Shown: positions 24,454-32,691 of the stretch, piece after piece
Position numbering within the stretch: the stretch's first letter is position 1
How the letters are laid out: each line of letters opens with the position of its first letter
Position numbers and translations under genes: made by a program
Assembly: GCF_030505615.1 (NCBI RefSeq)
Contig: NZ_CP129994.1
Coordinates: 1-64,000, forward strand
Reading direction: 5' to 3'
From: Salinibaculum rarum
Lineage (GTDB): Archaea > Halobacteriota > Halobacteria > Halobacteriales > Haloarculaceae
DNA: 64,000 nucleotides
Notes under the pieces: generated by a model
What the model saw: only the letters and a program-made list of their open reading frames with translations
Databases searched by the model: none
What the model was told of the DNA's origin: nothing

Positions 24454-24936
24454 TCAATCCCGGTGCTGGAACGACTCTGTCTGGAACAACGCGTAATACC
24501 CTTCCACATCCGCCTCACGCCACACAACAGGCTCCACACCAAGCACCTCCCGGCAATGCCACAAGTACACGAGCCGCCCAACACGCCCATTCCCATCCAC
24601 GAACGGATGAACACCTTCAAAATCCACATGCCACTGAATCGCCTCCACACCCGTCGACGGGACACGAGCAACCAACTCACCCATCAACTCCGACACCACA
24701 CTCGGATGCGGCGGGACATCCCCGCCAATCCGCACATGCACATCCCGATACTCACCCGCGACATCCGGCTGCCGATTCCGCAACAACAACCGATGCGCCT
24801 CCTTGACGTCCTCCTCCCCCAACTCATCCTGCTCTTGGAGATACTCCCACGCTTCCACACTATCCTCGACGGCCGAATCGTCGTACACATCCTCAATCGC
24901 GTTCGATTCAACAATGTACTCCCGCGTCGCTACCAT
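24454..24936 (-). CDS. Fic-domain protein (AMPylase-type)
   Basis: A 160-residue Fic protein; such enzymes transfer AMP or other nucleotide moieties to target hydroxyls. The full catalytic motif HPFVDGNGRVGR is at residues 110-121, with His110 the base. An N-terminal SNAIED (residues 11-16) fits the [S/T]xxxE inhibitory helix, with Glu15 the likely autoinhibitory residue, though Asp replaces the usual Gly/Asn after it. Start at 24936 (MVATREYI) is chosen over a longer frame whose extra 20 residues are hydrophobic and poorly haloarchaeal. The gene ends right at the CRISPR 1 leader. It may be a toxin-like or regulatory enzyme. Confidence 0.88.
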   Translation of the reverse strand: MVATREYIVESNAIEDVYDDSAVEDSVEAWEYLQEQDELGEEDVKEAHRLLLRNRQPDVAGEYRDVHVRIGGDVPPHPSVVSELMGELVARVPSTGVEAIQWHVDFEGVHPFVDGNGRVGRLVYLWHCREVLGVEPVVWREADVEGYYALFQTESFQHRD

Positions 24937-25083
24937 CTTCTCCCATCCTAGTAGACTCCACACTAAAACCACCCGGATTCTCAGTCCGCTAACCATGACG
25001 ACTTCACGATGGGGAAAATACTGGCACGAAAGATTTCATCCGCGAAATCCCGGACTTTCATACCGGTTCTCCGCATACACACC

Positions 25084-25335
25084 ATGACTGGAATTATGGC
25101 ACACCCGACTGAGACGTCATCTCCTGACCTGGAGGAGTTGACACAGCAAGCCCGCGCAGTGTTGCAGGACGCTGATCGGCCTCTTCGGACGCGCGAAGTG
25201 AACGAAGAAATTGATGCGCGGCATCTTCGAGAGACGAAAGCTGTGCTTCGTCGATTGATTGATCGTGGCGCTATCAAAACGCATCCTGGATTCAAATACG
25301 CCCTTTCAGCGAGTGCCCGCGAAGGTGACGCGTGA
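25084..25335 (+). CDS. Small winged-helix-like protein
   Basis: An 83-residue protein with the helices DLEELTQQARAVLQDAD, TREVNEEIDARHLRETKAVLRRLIDRGAI and a wing-like end KTHPGFKYALS, consistent with a winged HTH. It overlaps the ASCH-domain gene by four bases (ATGA), so the two form an operon. ATG codons at 25084 and 25096 are both plausible. It may regulate or assist the ASCH protein. Confidence 0.72.
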   Translation: MTGIMAHPTETSSPDLEELTQQARAVLQDADRPLRTREVNEEIDARHLRETKAVLRRLIDRGAIKTHPGFKYALSASAREGDA

Positions 25336-25772
25336 TGACATCGTATGAACGCCCGACGCGTGTGTTGCTGAGTATCGATCCTGAATGGGCAACCGCGATC
25401 TACGACGGAGACAAAGAGTACGAATACCGTCGGATACCGCCGGCGTGTGATCCGCCGTTCGATTGCGTGTTGTATGAGACGGCGCCGACGAAAGCGGTGA
25501 CTGGAGAGGTGCGTGTTGAGACTGTGGTTGAGGGCGCGCCAACAGAGGTGATTTCTGAGACGGTTGCGGGAACTCCTCATTCTCGTGATGGTCTGCTCGC
25601 GTATTTTGACGGCGCAAGTAAGGGTGCTGCCCTCCATGCCACGACCGTAACCGAGTACGACACTGCTGTCTCGCTCGAACAGCTTCAAGATGAGTTCGCG
25701 TTGTCAATTCCGCAGAATTTCCAGTACCTCTCTGATCACGAGTACATTGCACTTCGGTCTGTCACTAGGTGA
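25332..25772 (+). CDS. ASCH-domain-like protein (predicted RNA binding)
   Basis: A 146-residue protein whose start RVLLSIDPEWATAIYDGDKEYEYRR matches the ASCH/PUA-like fold signature (lSIkPeyA..I..G.K.yEfRr), followed by VLYETAPTKAVTGEVRVETVVEG and EYIALRSV, typical strands of that barrel. ASCH proteins are predicted RNA-binding or nucleoside-processing enzymes, and some process N4-acetylcytidine. It follows a winged-helix gene and is followed, 5 bp after its stop, by an isolated CRISPR-type repeat on the opposite strand. Confidence 0.78.
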   Translation: MMTSYERPTRVLLSIDPEWATAIYDGDKEYEYRRIPPACDPPFDCVLYETAPTKAVTGEVRVETVVEGAPTEVISETVAGTPHSRDGLLAYFDGASKGAALHATTVTEYDTAVSLEQLQDEFALSIPQNFQYLSDHEYIALRSVTR

Positions 25773-25777
25773 CTTTC

Positions 25778-25813
25778 TTTCAATGCCGTGGTGGATTTTC
25801 CTCGTATTGTAAC
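25778..25813 (-). repeat. Solo degenerate CRISPR repeat
   Basis: A single 36-nt copy of the CRISPR repeat with changes at two places: ATTTTCCTC replaces CTTTTCCCC on the plus strand. The GCC/GGC stem is altered to one GCC with ACC, while the ATTGAAA 3' end on the minus strand is intact. It lies alone in the 95-bp gap between the ASCH gene and the MCM gene (both converge here), 1.4 kb from array 1. Read leftward, the 3' flank is antisense to the end of the ASCH frame. No leader-like sequence is beside it. Confidence 0.9.
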
Positions 25814-25867
25814 TCACCATCTCCAGAGCGGGGGCTATGTTGATGTCTCCCGAGAAAGCAGTGTTAC

Positions 25868-27928
25868 TCAGGTTGTTCTGAGCCGGCCTTTTTCCGGTTC
25901 GTAGGCTTCCCCCTTGGATTTGAGTTCTGTGATGACAATCTCTGCCTTTTCTTTAGACACACCGAGTTGTTCTGCGATTTTGTTCACTGCAACTTCTTTC
26001 GGGATTCCTTTCTCATACTCAAAACCAAGATCACAAAGACTTTTTCGCGCGTCCTTGAGACGGTCCCGCTGTATTTTCGAGGGTAGCGACCGTGTATCTA
26101 CTTCATCGGCGCCAAACTCGGGTGTTTCTGGATTAACGCCGAGATCTCGGAGGCAAGACTGTACAAGGTGAATTGCTCGTTCTGCGTCAGCCGTAGTGAT
26201 GGTGTCTGCAAGACGGAGTCGCGCACTCGCCTCCGCTAGCCTGACAACAGCTTCGATCTTTCGAGCTGTTACTGGGACTGGTGCATCCTCGTCCGCACTC
26301 TCGGAACGGAGTTCAACATAGAACGCCCGTATCTTTGCTTTTGCTTCGTCGGTGAGTTCTGGGGTGGATTGGCGGTTCGCGTACACGAAGTACTTCCGCA
26401 GGAGCTCCTGGTCAATCACGGGATCAGCGGGACTGTCGGGAATGTCGTCCTCCTGCGCTGCTTCAGCAGCTTCTGACGTGTCTAGAATGTGGTCTGCGAC
26501 CGCTTCATCTTGGTCACGGTCGGGATGGTCGGTAAGCGTGAAAACGAGGTCGAACTGAGAGGTGACGTCCGGCGGCAGATTGATCTGCTCACCGATCGGT
26601 TCATACTGATCGAACTGCCCGTACTTCGGATTTAGAGCCGTGAACACGGCACTCTGTGCGGGGAGTGTCGCGGTCACCGACGCCTTACTCACGTTCACTT
26701 CTTGGTGTTCAATCGTCGAATGGAGACCTGCAAGTTCGTCGGACCCGAATCCGCCCATGTTGTCGATAACAGCAAGACCGTTATTCGCTCTGACAAGCGC
26801 ACCGCCTTTCACCTCCCACGGGTCAGAATCTCCGCTAGACGGGGTTGCTGACGCAGTAAGCCCGACTTTTGACGTGTCAGTCCCGGACACAGTGACTGCA
26901 CGCGGTGCAAGTCGCGCAGCAGCACGAGCGAGAATTGATTTCCCGGTTCCGGGGTCGCCGATGCACATCAGGTGAATGTCACCGCGGATGCGGGATCCGT
27001 CAGGCAGGACTTTCGGCACACCACCGGCCAGCTGGAAGGCGACAGCAAGTTTCTCCCGTGTGTGCCCGTACAGTGACGGCGCAATACTTCCAACAATGTC
27101 TTTAAAGAGTGTCTCTTGCGACGCGATTTCGCGGAGTTGTGTTTCATCACGCTCTGTGATTTCAACGTGTCCGTTTGGTTCTGCGTGGACTGTGCTGGTG
27201 ACGTCAATGTACTTGTCTGGGATGGTCGTTTCAAGGTCCTTATCGGCATATTTGAGGACACCGGTGACAAGAAGAGTGTCTCCAGGGTTTGTAGCACCGG
27301 CGATGTCATCCTCAAGTCGGAGTTTAATCGTGGTGGTGTCGTCACTCCCGCCGATTCCGCGAATTTGTTCTTCCAGCACGACCGTCTGTACGTCTACCAT
27401 TACGGACTGCTCGCTGTTCACCCGGAAGGGGCCTTGGCGCTCACAGCCTTGGCACTCGTGTGGTTTCTCACGGTCAGACCCATCCCGGATAGTGGGTTGA
27501 GGGATGCGGGTTAGCGTCCCGCAACGCTGGCACTCGTACGCGACATCCGTGTACTCTGATCGGACTTTTGAGGTGCTTGAGACGGTGCCGCGAACCTGAA
27601 TGAGAGTTCCGATGTGCTTCGTTCGAATGTCCTCTAAGGGGACAGTGTCAGGAAGTCCTTTGAGTCGTACGTGTGCTTGTCCAAGTGGCGTGTCGGGCGT
27701 GTCGTAGCGCCTGAGCGCTTCTTCAGCGTACTCCGTTATCTGTACCGGCTTGTTGAGGAAATCGTCTGCGAGATCGGTGGAGTAGTCGGTCACGTCATCG
27801 TAGGAAATGACGAGTGACTGTTTCTTTCCCGGGTATTTCTCCGCTAGTTCAGCGATTTCCGTGGCGTAGTACCGGTCGTAGAACTGGGTGAATTCATCAA
27901 CCAGTTCGGAATGCTGTGACCTACTCAT
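25868..27928 (-). CDS. mcm: MCM-family protein with degenerate ATPase site
   Basis: This 686-residue protein has the MCM layout: N-terminal A domain, zinc finger (Cys133, 136, 159, 162), OB fold, AAA+ core and a C-terminal winged helix. Walker A GDPGTGKS (324-331) and the sensor 1 Asn433 (ALNPKYG) are intact, as is the TARKIEAVVRLAEA helix. But the Walker B DEFDKM-type motif reads IDNM (388-391), so the catalytic Glu is Asn, and the arginine finger SRFD reads SQFD (457-460). Ordinary archaeal MCM keeps both. It may be an assembly or inhibitory subunit rather than an active helicase. No intein is present. It lies far from either origin. Confidence 0.93.
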   Translation of the reverse strand: MSRSQHSELVDEFTQFYDRYYATEIAELAEKYPGKKQSLVISYDDVTDYSTDLADDFLNKPVQITEYAEEALRRYDTPDTPLGQAHVRLKGLPDTVPLEDIRTKHIGTLIQVRGTVSSTSKVRSEYTDVAYECQRCGTLTRIPQPTIRDGSDREKPHECQGCERQGPFRVNSEQSVMVDVQTVVLEEQIRGIGGSDDTTTIKLRLEDDIAGATNPGDTLLVTGVLKYADKDLETTIPDKYIDVTSTVHAEPNGHVEITERDETQLREIASQETLFKDIVGSIAPSLYGHTREKLAVAFQLAGGVPKVLPDGSRIRGDIHLMCIGDPGTGKSILARAAARLAPRAVTVSGTDTSKVGLTASATPSSGDSDPWEVKGGALVRANNGLAVIDNMGGFGSDELAGLHSTIEHQEVNVSKASVTATLPAQSAVFTALNPKYGQFDQYEPIGEQINLPPDVTSQFDLVFTLTDHPDRDQDEAVADHILDTSEAAEAAQEDDIPDSPADPVIDQELLRKYFVYANRQSTPELTDEAKAKIRAFYVELRSESADEDAPVPVTARKIEAVVRLAEASARLRLADTITTADAERAIHLVQSCLRDLGVNPETPEFGADEVDTRSLPSKIQRDRLKDARKSLCDLGFEYEKGIPKEVAVNKIAEQLGVSKEKAEIVITELKSKGEAYEPEKGRLRTT

Positions 27929-27994
27929 TCATCCTGAATTGTCACCCGGGCCATAAAATAGGCCGTGATTAGCCGTGATTTTGTGCTGATAGAG

Positions 27995-28234
27995 CTACTC
28001 GTGGGGCGTGTCTTCCCAGGTGTCCCGGGACAACACGGTGACACGGAAGGCCCATTCGCCGGCGCGCTTCGCACCAGGAAGGTGCTTGATGACTGGTGTA
28101 AGTGGAGAGAGGCGGACGACCCAGAACACGGCTTGTGCGAGGCGGAATTTCCAGTACGGCGCGTTCGCCGGGCCGAACGTGACGCTCGTCACATTGTCTG
28201 TTTCCGTGGAGTCGTCTGATTCGTTGTTGGCCAT
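27995..28234 (-). CDS. Small protein of unknown function
   Basis: A 79-residue protein (MANNESDDSTETDN...) with a central basic and hydrophobic part FRLAQAVFWVVRLSPLTPVIKHL, possibly amphipathic or membrane-associated. It follows the gene at 28247 by 12 bp and precedes MCM by 66 bp in the leftward direction, so all three may share transcription. No family recognised. Confidence 0.6.
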   Translation of the reverse strand: MANNESDDSTETDNVTSVTFGPANAPYWKFRLAQAVFWVVRLSPLTPVIKHLPGAKRAGEWAFRVTVLSRDTWEDTPHE

Positions 28235-28246
28235 ACTCAGACCCGG

Positions 28247-28750
28247 TTAGCGTTCGACGGTATCGCGGGATTGGATTCCCGGCGTGAGTTCAACGAGTTC
28301 GACATCGCCGTCGCAGGCTTCGACGCGGTAGAACGAGTCGTTGCCGTGATCGGCGTCGAGTTCGGCGACGTGCGGCCAGCTCCCCTCGAACGTTGTCATG
28401 TACACAACGAATGGGTCTGTGTACTCGGACACGGTTTCCCATGTGTCTACGAGGTCTTTCGTACCGGTGTTGCTGACGTTGTGATAGTCAGCCTCGCTGC
28501 CCGGACGATCCGTGTCCGATTCGCGGCCCCACGTGGTGAAGCCGAGAAGTAGTTCCCATTCTTTCCCGGGGTAGTCGTCGCGGTCTACGTACTCGCGGGT
28601 ATCCATCTGTGAGGCAAGCGTGTCCGAAAGCGCGTCAACGAGACCGTCGTAGTCCAGGATTTTCACGCCGGCGCCGTGCGAGTTCCGACTGGTTTCAATG
28701 CGGTCTGCATCTGGTGATTGGAGTGGCGTATGCCGGACAGTAGAGGACAT
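28247..28750 (-). CDS. Protein of unknown function
   Basis: A 167-residue protein. The segment GAGVKILDYDGLVDALSDTLASQMDTREYV and later KDLVDTWETVSEYTDPFVVYMTTFEGSWPHVAEL resemble an alpha/beta protein of unknown family. Likely cotranscribed with 27995-28234. Confidence 0.68.
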   Translation of the reverse strand: MSSTVRHTPLQSPDADRIETSRNSHGAGVKILDYDGLVDALSDTLASQMDTREYVDRDDYPGKEWELLLGFTTWGRESDTDRPGSEADYHNVSNTGTKDLVDTWETVSEYTDPFVVYMTTFEGSWPHVAELDADHGNDSFYRVEACDGDVELVELTPGIQSRDTVER

Positions 28751-29062
28751 AGGTGGTCTACTCTAATCGTGGGGTTGGTGTCGGAAAAGCCGTCGGGAAT
28801 CTCGCCGTCACGCCGTGAATTTAGCAGTGTCTGAGTCAATGACACGCCCGTATTTCGTGCACAGGACACTCCCCGGAGATTGTCGGTGGACTGCGGAGGC
28901 CACCACCACCACCACCACTTTCGTCGCAGCGCAGTCTGGAAATCCAGAAATAGACAGATGAGAGGGTTTCTTCACACCCTCATATTAAGCCATTCAACCC
29001 ACGTCGATCAGAGACGGGTCTCTACCGGTGTTGAGAACACCGCAGAAAGAAACGTGTGATAG
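28751..29062. other. Gene-free stretch with a CCA trinucleotide run
   Basis: No convincing gene. A perfect run of six CCA/ACC units lies at 28899-28918, and an imperfect inverted repeat around ACCGGTGTTGAGAACACCG (about 29022-29040). The upstream promoter of the 28750-25868 leftward genes is expected near 28760-28800. Confidence 0.5.
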
Positions 29063-29344
29063 CTAGCACTGCGGGGTCTCGTGTGCATACTTGATATCCA
29101 TACCCATGATGGTGAAACGTTCTGCACGGTCCGCCAACTGCTCTAAGTCAGAATCGCGTTCAATGACTTCATCATTGTGTATGTCGAACACTTCCCACAC
29201 GTCGTTGTTGATATCGTGCCGAATTGTTAGACGTCCGTAACCGTCCTTTGTCGTTCTTCTCGCCCCGATATCCATCCCAACCGCACTATACCCGTTCGCA
29301 GTCTGACCGCTGAACAAATGCTCACAAATTATAACTGGTATCAT
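29063..29344 (-). CDS. Possible small protein of unknown function
   Basis: The frame from ATG 29344 gives about 93 residues. The middle and end, RLTIRHDINNDVWEVFDIHNDEVIERDSDL then EQLADRAERF, have plausible coding character. The first part is less convincing, and the true start may lie further in, at a Met before DIGARRTTKDGYG. No family recognised. Confidence 0.4.
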   Translation of the reverse strand: MIPVIICEHLFSGQTANGYSAVGMDIGARRTTKDGYGRLTIRHDINNDVWEVFDIHNDEVIERDSDLEQLADRAERFTIMGMDIKYAHETPQC

Positions 29345-29501
29345 ATATTTGATACACCCGCCTGTCAAATAAAGCGTGGACTTTGACGCGTTGTGAACTA
29401 CTCAATGAGGAATGGGAACGTGCCGACGCATGACTCGCTCGCCGCTCACTCCCTCAGCAAGAAAGTGCTGCCCAACAGGGACTCCAACTTGCCGAATTCG
29501 G

Positions 29502-30302
29502 TTACTCGGATTCGCTACACGCAGTGTCGATGAGGTCCTGGAGTTCGCCCCCGTCGATGTCGCGCGGTGACTGATTCGTGAGTACGACAAGTCGGAGCGT
29601 GCATTCGGTGACACTCTCTTTCGTACCGTACCGTTCAGCCGCATACGACACCATATTCTGAAGTGACTTATCGCCATCTTCGCCGAGATACTTCCAAATC
29701 CGGCCATCGTGCCGCTTCAACCGCTTCCCCAGACTGCACAAGCGTGCGTACCCGCGTTCGGCTTCCTCGATGCGGCCGGTCTTGATCGCGTGCCAGCCGA
29801 GTTCCCCGAGTGCCGTCACGCTGTGACTCTCGTCATATCCTTGGTCTGGCCAGAACTCGTAGATGCCGCGTGCAAAGTACAGCCGCCGCCCGAACATCTC
29901 GCCGATCGGGTTGAACTGGTCGAGCTCGCGGAACTGGTACGGCGTGTCCGCCGCGCCGACATCGTACTCATCAAGGACGCGCCCGATGTGCCACGCGTTG
30001 TCCGGACGCGGATACTCGTCTTCGACGCGATCTAGGTCCAACAAGAGGTCTTTGTACGTGACGAAGATCCGCTCTTTCACGGCCTCGTCAAGGTGGGCTT
30101 GGTCGTGCCCACGCAGCACCAGCTGTCGGTCGCCGTCTTCCCAGATCACGTCGACGTCAGCGTCTTTCTTCTCAAGGTCGGTCGGCCCGCTGGTGTCGTA
30201 CGCCGGATTCACGAGATTGATCGTGCTCCGATCGCCACCACTCGACGTACTGTCAGCGCCTGTCGCCGACGGCTCAGATGTCGAAGACTCGTTGGTAGGC
30301 AT
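29502..30302 (-). CDS. Partner protein of the GHKL ATPase, unknown function
   Basis: This 266-residue acidic protein starts MPTNESSTSEPS at 30302, 8 bp after the ATPase stop; an overlapping GTG at 30311 is also possible. After a polar N-terminus (about 60 residues), it shows YKDLLLDLDRVEDEYPRPDNAWHIGRVLDEY, LYFARGIYEFWPDQG and a TPR-like helical part WHAIKTGRIEEAERGYARLCSLG, ending with repeated helices. The tight spacing suggests it works with the ATPase encoded upstream. No named family. Confidence 0.75.
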   Translation of the reverse strand: MPTNESSTSEPSATGADSTSSGGDRSTINLVNPAYDTSGPTDLEKKDADVDVIWEDGDRQLVLRGHDQAHLDEAVKERIFVTYKDLLLDLDRVEDEYPRPDNAWHIGRVLDEYDVGAADTPYQFRELDQFNPIGEMFGRRLYFARGIYEFWPDQGYDESHSVTALGELGWHAIKTGRIEEAERGYARLCSLGKRLKRHDGRIWKYLGEDGDKSLQNMVSYAAERYGTKESVTECTLRLVVLTNQSPRDIDGGELQDLIDTACSESE

Positions 30303-30310
30303 ACGTGGCA

Positions 30311-32494
30311 CTAGTTGGAGTCCTCAAGCTCGAGTGTATCGTCGTCATCCGTCGCGTACGTCCGGTACAGCATCTCGTCCATTGCCGGCACGATCTCCGT
30401 GATGAGGAACTTGTTCACGACCTCACTCATCGGCTGCCCGTCCTCGGTGTATTCGTCGCCGAGCTTCCGGCGGACGAAATTCGTGAGGACGCGATGCGCC
30501 ATGCCTTCGAGCGCCCACCGCGAGATGAGCCGCACGCGCTCCGTGTCATCCCGGTCATTCCGCTGCGCTTCGACGTACTCTGGGTGCAGTTCGTTGATGC
30601 GGATGCGCACGCCTTTTTCACCGGTTGTGATCTGGTACCGGGTGTACTTGTCTTCGTGGTCGTTCGTCGGCATGATCTCTTCGAGGAAGCGCACCGGCTC
30701 CGGGTCATCATCCGGCGTCTCCTCGTCAGCATCGTCGCTGCTGGCGTCGTTATTGCTCGTGTCCGGGTCGTCTACGACGAACGGTTCGACGCGCTCGTCG
30801 AATACGTCGCCGTCTGGCCCGGTGAGCGTTGCTGCAATCTCGTAGTCGCCGCTCTCAGTGAGCGTGTGCGTCCAGGACTTCCGCCCGGCATCACGCTTCC
30901 CTTCAGCAACCGCCACGGTGCGTTCGCCGAGCATGACTTCCTCTCCTGTCTTCACGTCTCGGAGGACGCCTTCGATGTGGAAGTCGGTCACGTCTGATCC
31001 CGTGGGGTTCTCGACGCTTGTCCACACTTTCACCACGTCATCGACGACGTGTGTGGAACTGTTCAGTGATGTGCGGAGCGTTGGACTCTCCCGCTCCGGC
31101 GCGTACTCATCCAGAATATCCTGCACGTCACTGATTTCCTCCTGCGCGTCGTCCGTGTCGTTATCGTCGTCACCGGTGGCATCGTCTTCGTCGTCACCTG
31201 GGCGATTAGTGAGCAATCCGTCACCACCGCCCGGACCGGGTTCCGGTGGCGACGTCGGGCCTGGGCCCGTGGTCTGCGTGTCCGTCGTCGTGCCGCCGTC
31301 ACCCCGCATTTCGGTTTCGTCTTCACCAGTGCTGGGGTCAAGGAGGTTGCCGGTGCCGGTGCCGCCGAGCGCGACATCTGAGTCACCAGTCAGCCCGGTG
31401 GAATCCCAGATTTCGTTCACGAGCGCGAGCGATCGCTCTTCGATTTCGTCTTGCTCATTGAGGTCGGCAGGCCCACCAATGAAGTGTTCCTGCTCGACTT
31501 CCTCAAGGAACCCGCGTAGCGGCGTGTTCGACGGGATATCCGACTGGAACTGGTTGTGCGCGTTGTTTTCGTACTCGGGACACAGGTCCGACGCGTCACA
31601 CACCGCGAAGAACGCGTCCCGCTTGGTGACCGACAGGGGGATGTAGTCCTGCACGCGCATGAACGGCTGATCGACGTGCTTGTTGCTCTTCATCATCGAG
31701 ATGCCCGTCCAGGGAACCTCGGCGTCTGCGGTGTCGGCGTCGTACACGCGGAGGTTGCGCAGTGTGTACGTCTCGCCGTCGTAGTCGAATTCGAAATCGC
31801 CCTGCTCGATGATCGTGAAATCGTTAATCGGGAACGGGGCGGGAGTGCGTGTCTCGCCGTCGATGGTGTATTCGATGGTGACGTTGTCGTGGTGGAGGAG
31901 GCCGTGGAAGCGATCTTGCAGGTAGGCTTCGACTTCCGACCAGTCAGCGAGATCGGCGAGCACGTCCGGCTTGCAGTGTTTGACTTCGAGTGTTGTGCCG
32001 GGAGTGCCGAGGCCGACTTCGACCGTGTCGTCTATTTGCTGGCCGAGGCGCACCCAGAGTGCACCATTCCAGCCTTGATGGCGGGTTTCCGCGTAGAAGA
32101 GGTGGTCTTCGCTGAGCCCGCCGACAACGTGCGTGCCGCGCCCGTAGCTCCCGCCGTAGCCGCCGTCTTGTTTTTCTTCGCCGGGCGTGTCGAGCCCGAT
32201 GAATTCGGTTGTGAACGTGGATTCCGGCATCCCGCCGGCGTTGTCCGTCACGGTGAGCTCATTCGCACTCGTGTCGATGTCGAACGTGATTTTCAGTGGT
32301 GCGCTTTCCGGGATGACGCCGCGTTCGAAGCGGTTGTGACACCAGGCGTCGTACGCGTTTTGGATGGCTTCGCTGAGAACGCCTTTCCAGTGCGTTGGGT
32401 AGTCGTCGATAACGCGTTGCAGCGTATTTTCGATGCGTTGCTCGATTTCGTGTCCGTGTTCTTCGAATTTGCTCGGATCTGGCGAGTCTGGCAT
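30311..32494 (-). CDS. GHKL (HSP90-like) ATPase with beta-sandwich and acidic linker
   Basis: This 727-residue protein has an N-terminal GHKL ATP-binding fold: N-box LSEAIQNAYDAW (about 40-51), G1 DNAGGMPES (about 83-91), and G2 GGYGGSYGRGTHVVGG (about 112-127). A transducer-like region follows (about 180-310). Then comes an extremely Asp/Gly-rich linker (about 375-440), a CARDB-like beta sandwich (VVKVWTSVENPTGSD, about 460-560), a second acidic linker, and a C-terminal alpha/beta part with RVLTNFVRRKLG. GHKL ATPases act in chaperone, MORC, MutL and topoisomerase roles, and several known phage-defence systems use them. Here the role is unknown. It forms a two-gene operon with 29502-30302. 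Confidence 0.85.
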   Translation of the reverse strand: MPDSPDPSKFEEHGHEIEQRIENTLQRVIDDYPTHWKGVLSEAIQNAYDAWCHNRFERGVIPESAPLKITFDIDTSANELTVTDNAGGMPESTFTTEFIGLDTPGEEKQDGGYGGSYGRGTHVVGGLSEDHLFYAETRHQGWNGALWVRLGQQIDDTVEVGLGTPGTTLEVKHCKPDVLADLADWSEVEAYLQDRFHGLLHHDNVTIEYTIDGETRTPAPFPINDFTIIEQGDFEFDYDGETYTLRNLRVYDADTADAEVPWTGISMMKSNKHVDQPFMRVQDYIPLSVTKRDAFFAVCDASDLCPEYENNAHNQFQSDIPSNTPLRGFLEEVEQEHFIGGPADLNEQDEIEERSLALVNEIWDSTGLTGDSDVALGGTGTGNLLDPSTGEDETEMRGDGGTTTDTQTTGPGPTSPPEPGPGGGDGLLTNRPGDDEDDATGDDDNDTDDAQEEISDVQDILDEYAPERESPTLRTSLNSSTHVVDDVVKVWTSVENPTGSDVTDFHIEGVLRDVKTGEEVMLGERTVAVAEGKRDAGRKSWTHTLTESGDYEIAATLTGPDGDVFDERVEPFVVDDPDTSNNDASSDDADEETPDDDPEPVRFLEEIMPTNDHEDKYTRYQITTGEKGVRIRINELHPEYVEAQRNDRDDTERVRLISRWALEGMAHRVLTNFVRRKLGDEYTEDGQPMSEVVNKFLITEIVPAMDEMLYRTYATDDDDTLELEDSN

Positions 32495-32691
32495 ATGTCC
32501 TTGAACACCGCTTGCACATTGCCCTACTTTGGCGGAACTTAAGAAAGGTGGGCCGATTAGCTGTCACACCACCACAGGAACGCCTGTCCCCCAGAAATTT
32601 CATTACACAGCGTAAGTGGGAGGTGGGCGAAAGGTGTGGCTTTCAGGCACAGGGAAACACATCACGGGCTTTTCCTTTTCCCAGTGTGGCG

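Noticed and set aside
31556..32542. 328-codon frame antisense to the GHKL ATPase
   Set aside because: High-GC third positions open the antisense frame; the Val/Ala-rich product has no acidic bias, while the opposite strand has clear ATPase motifs.
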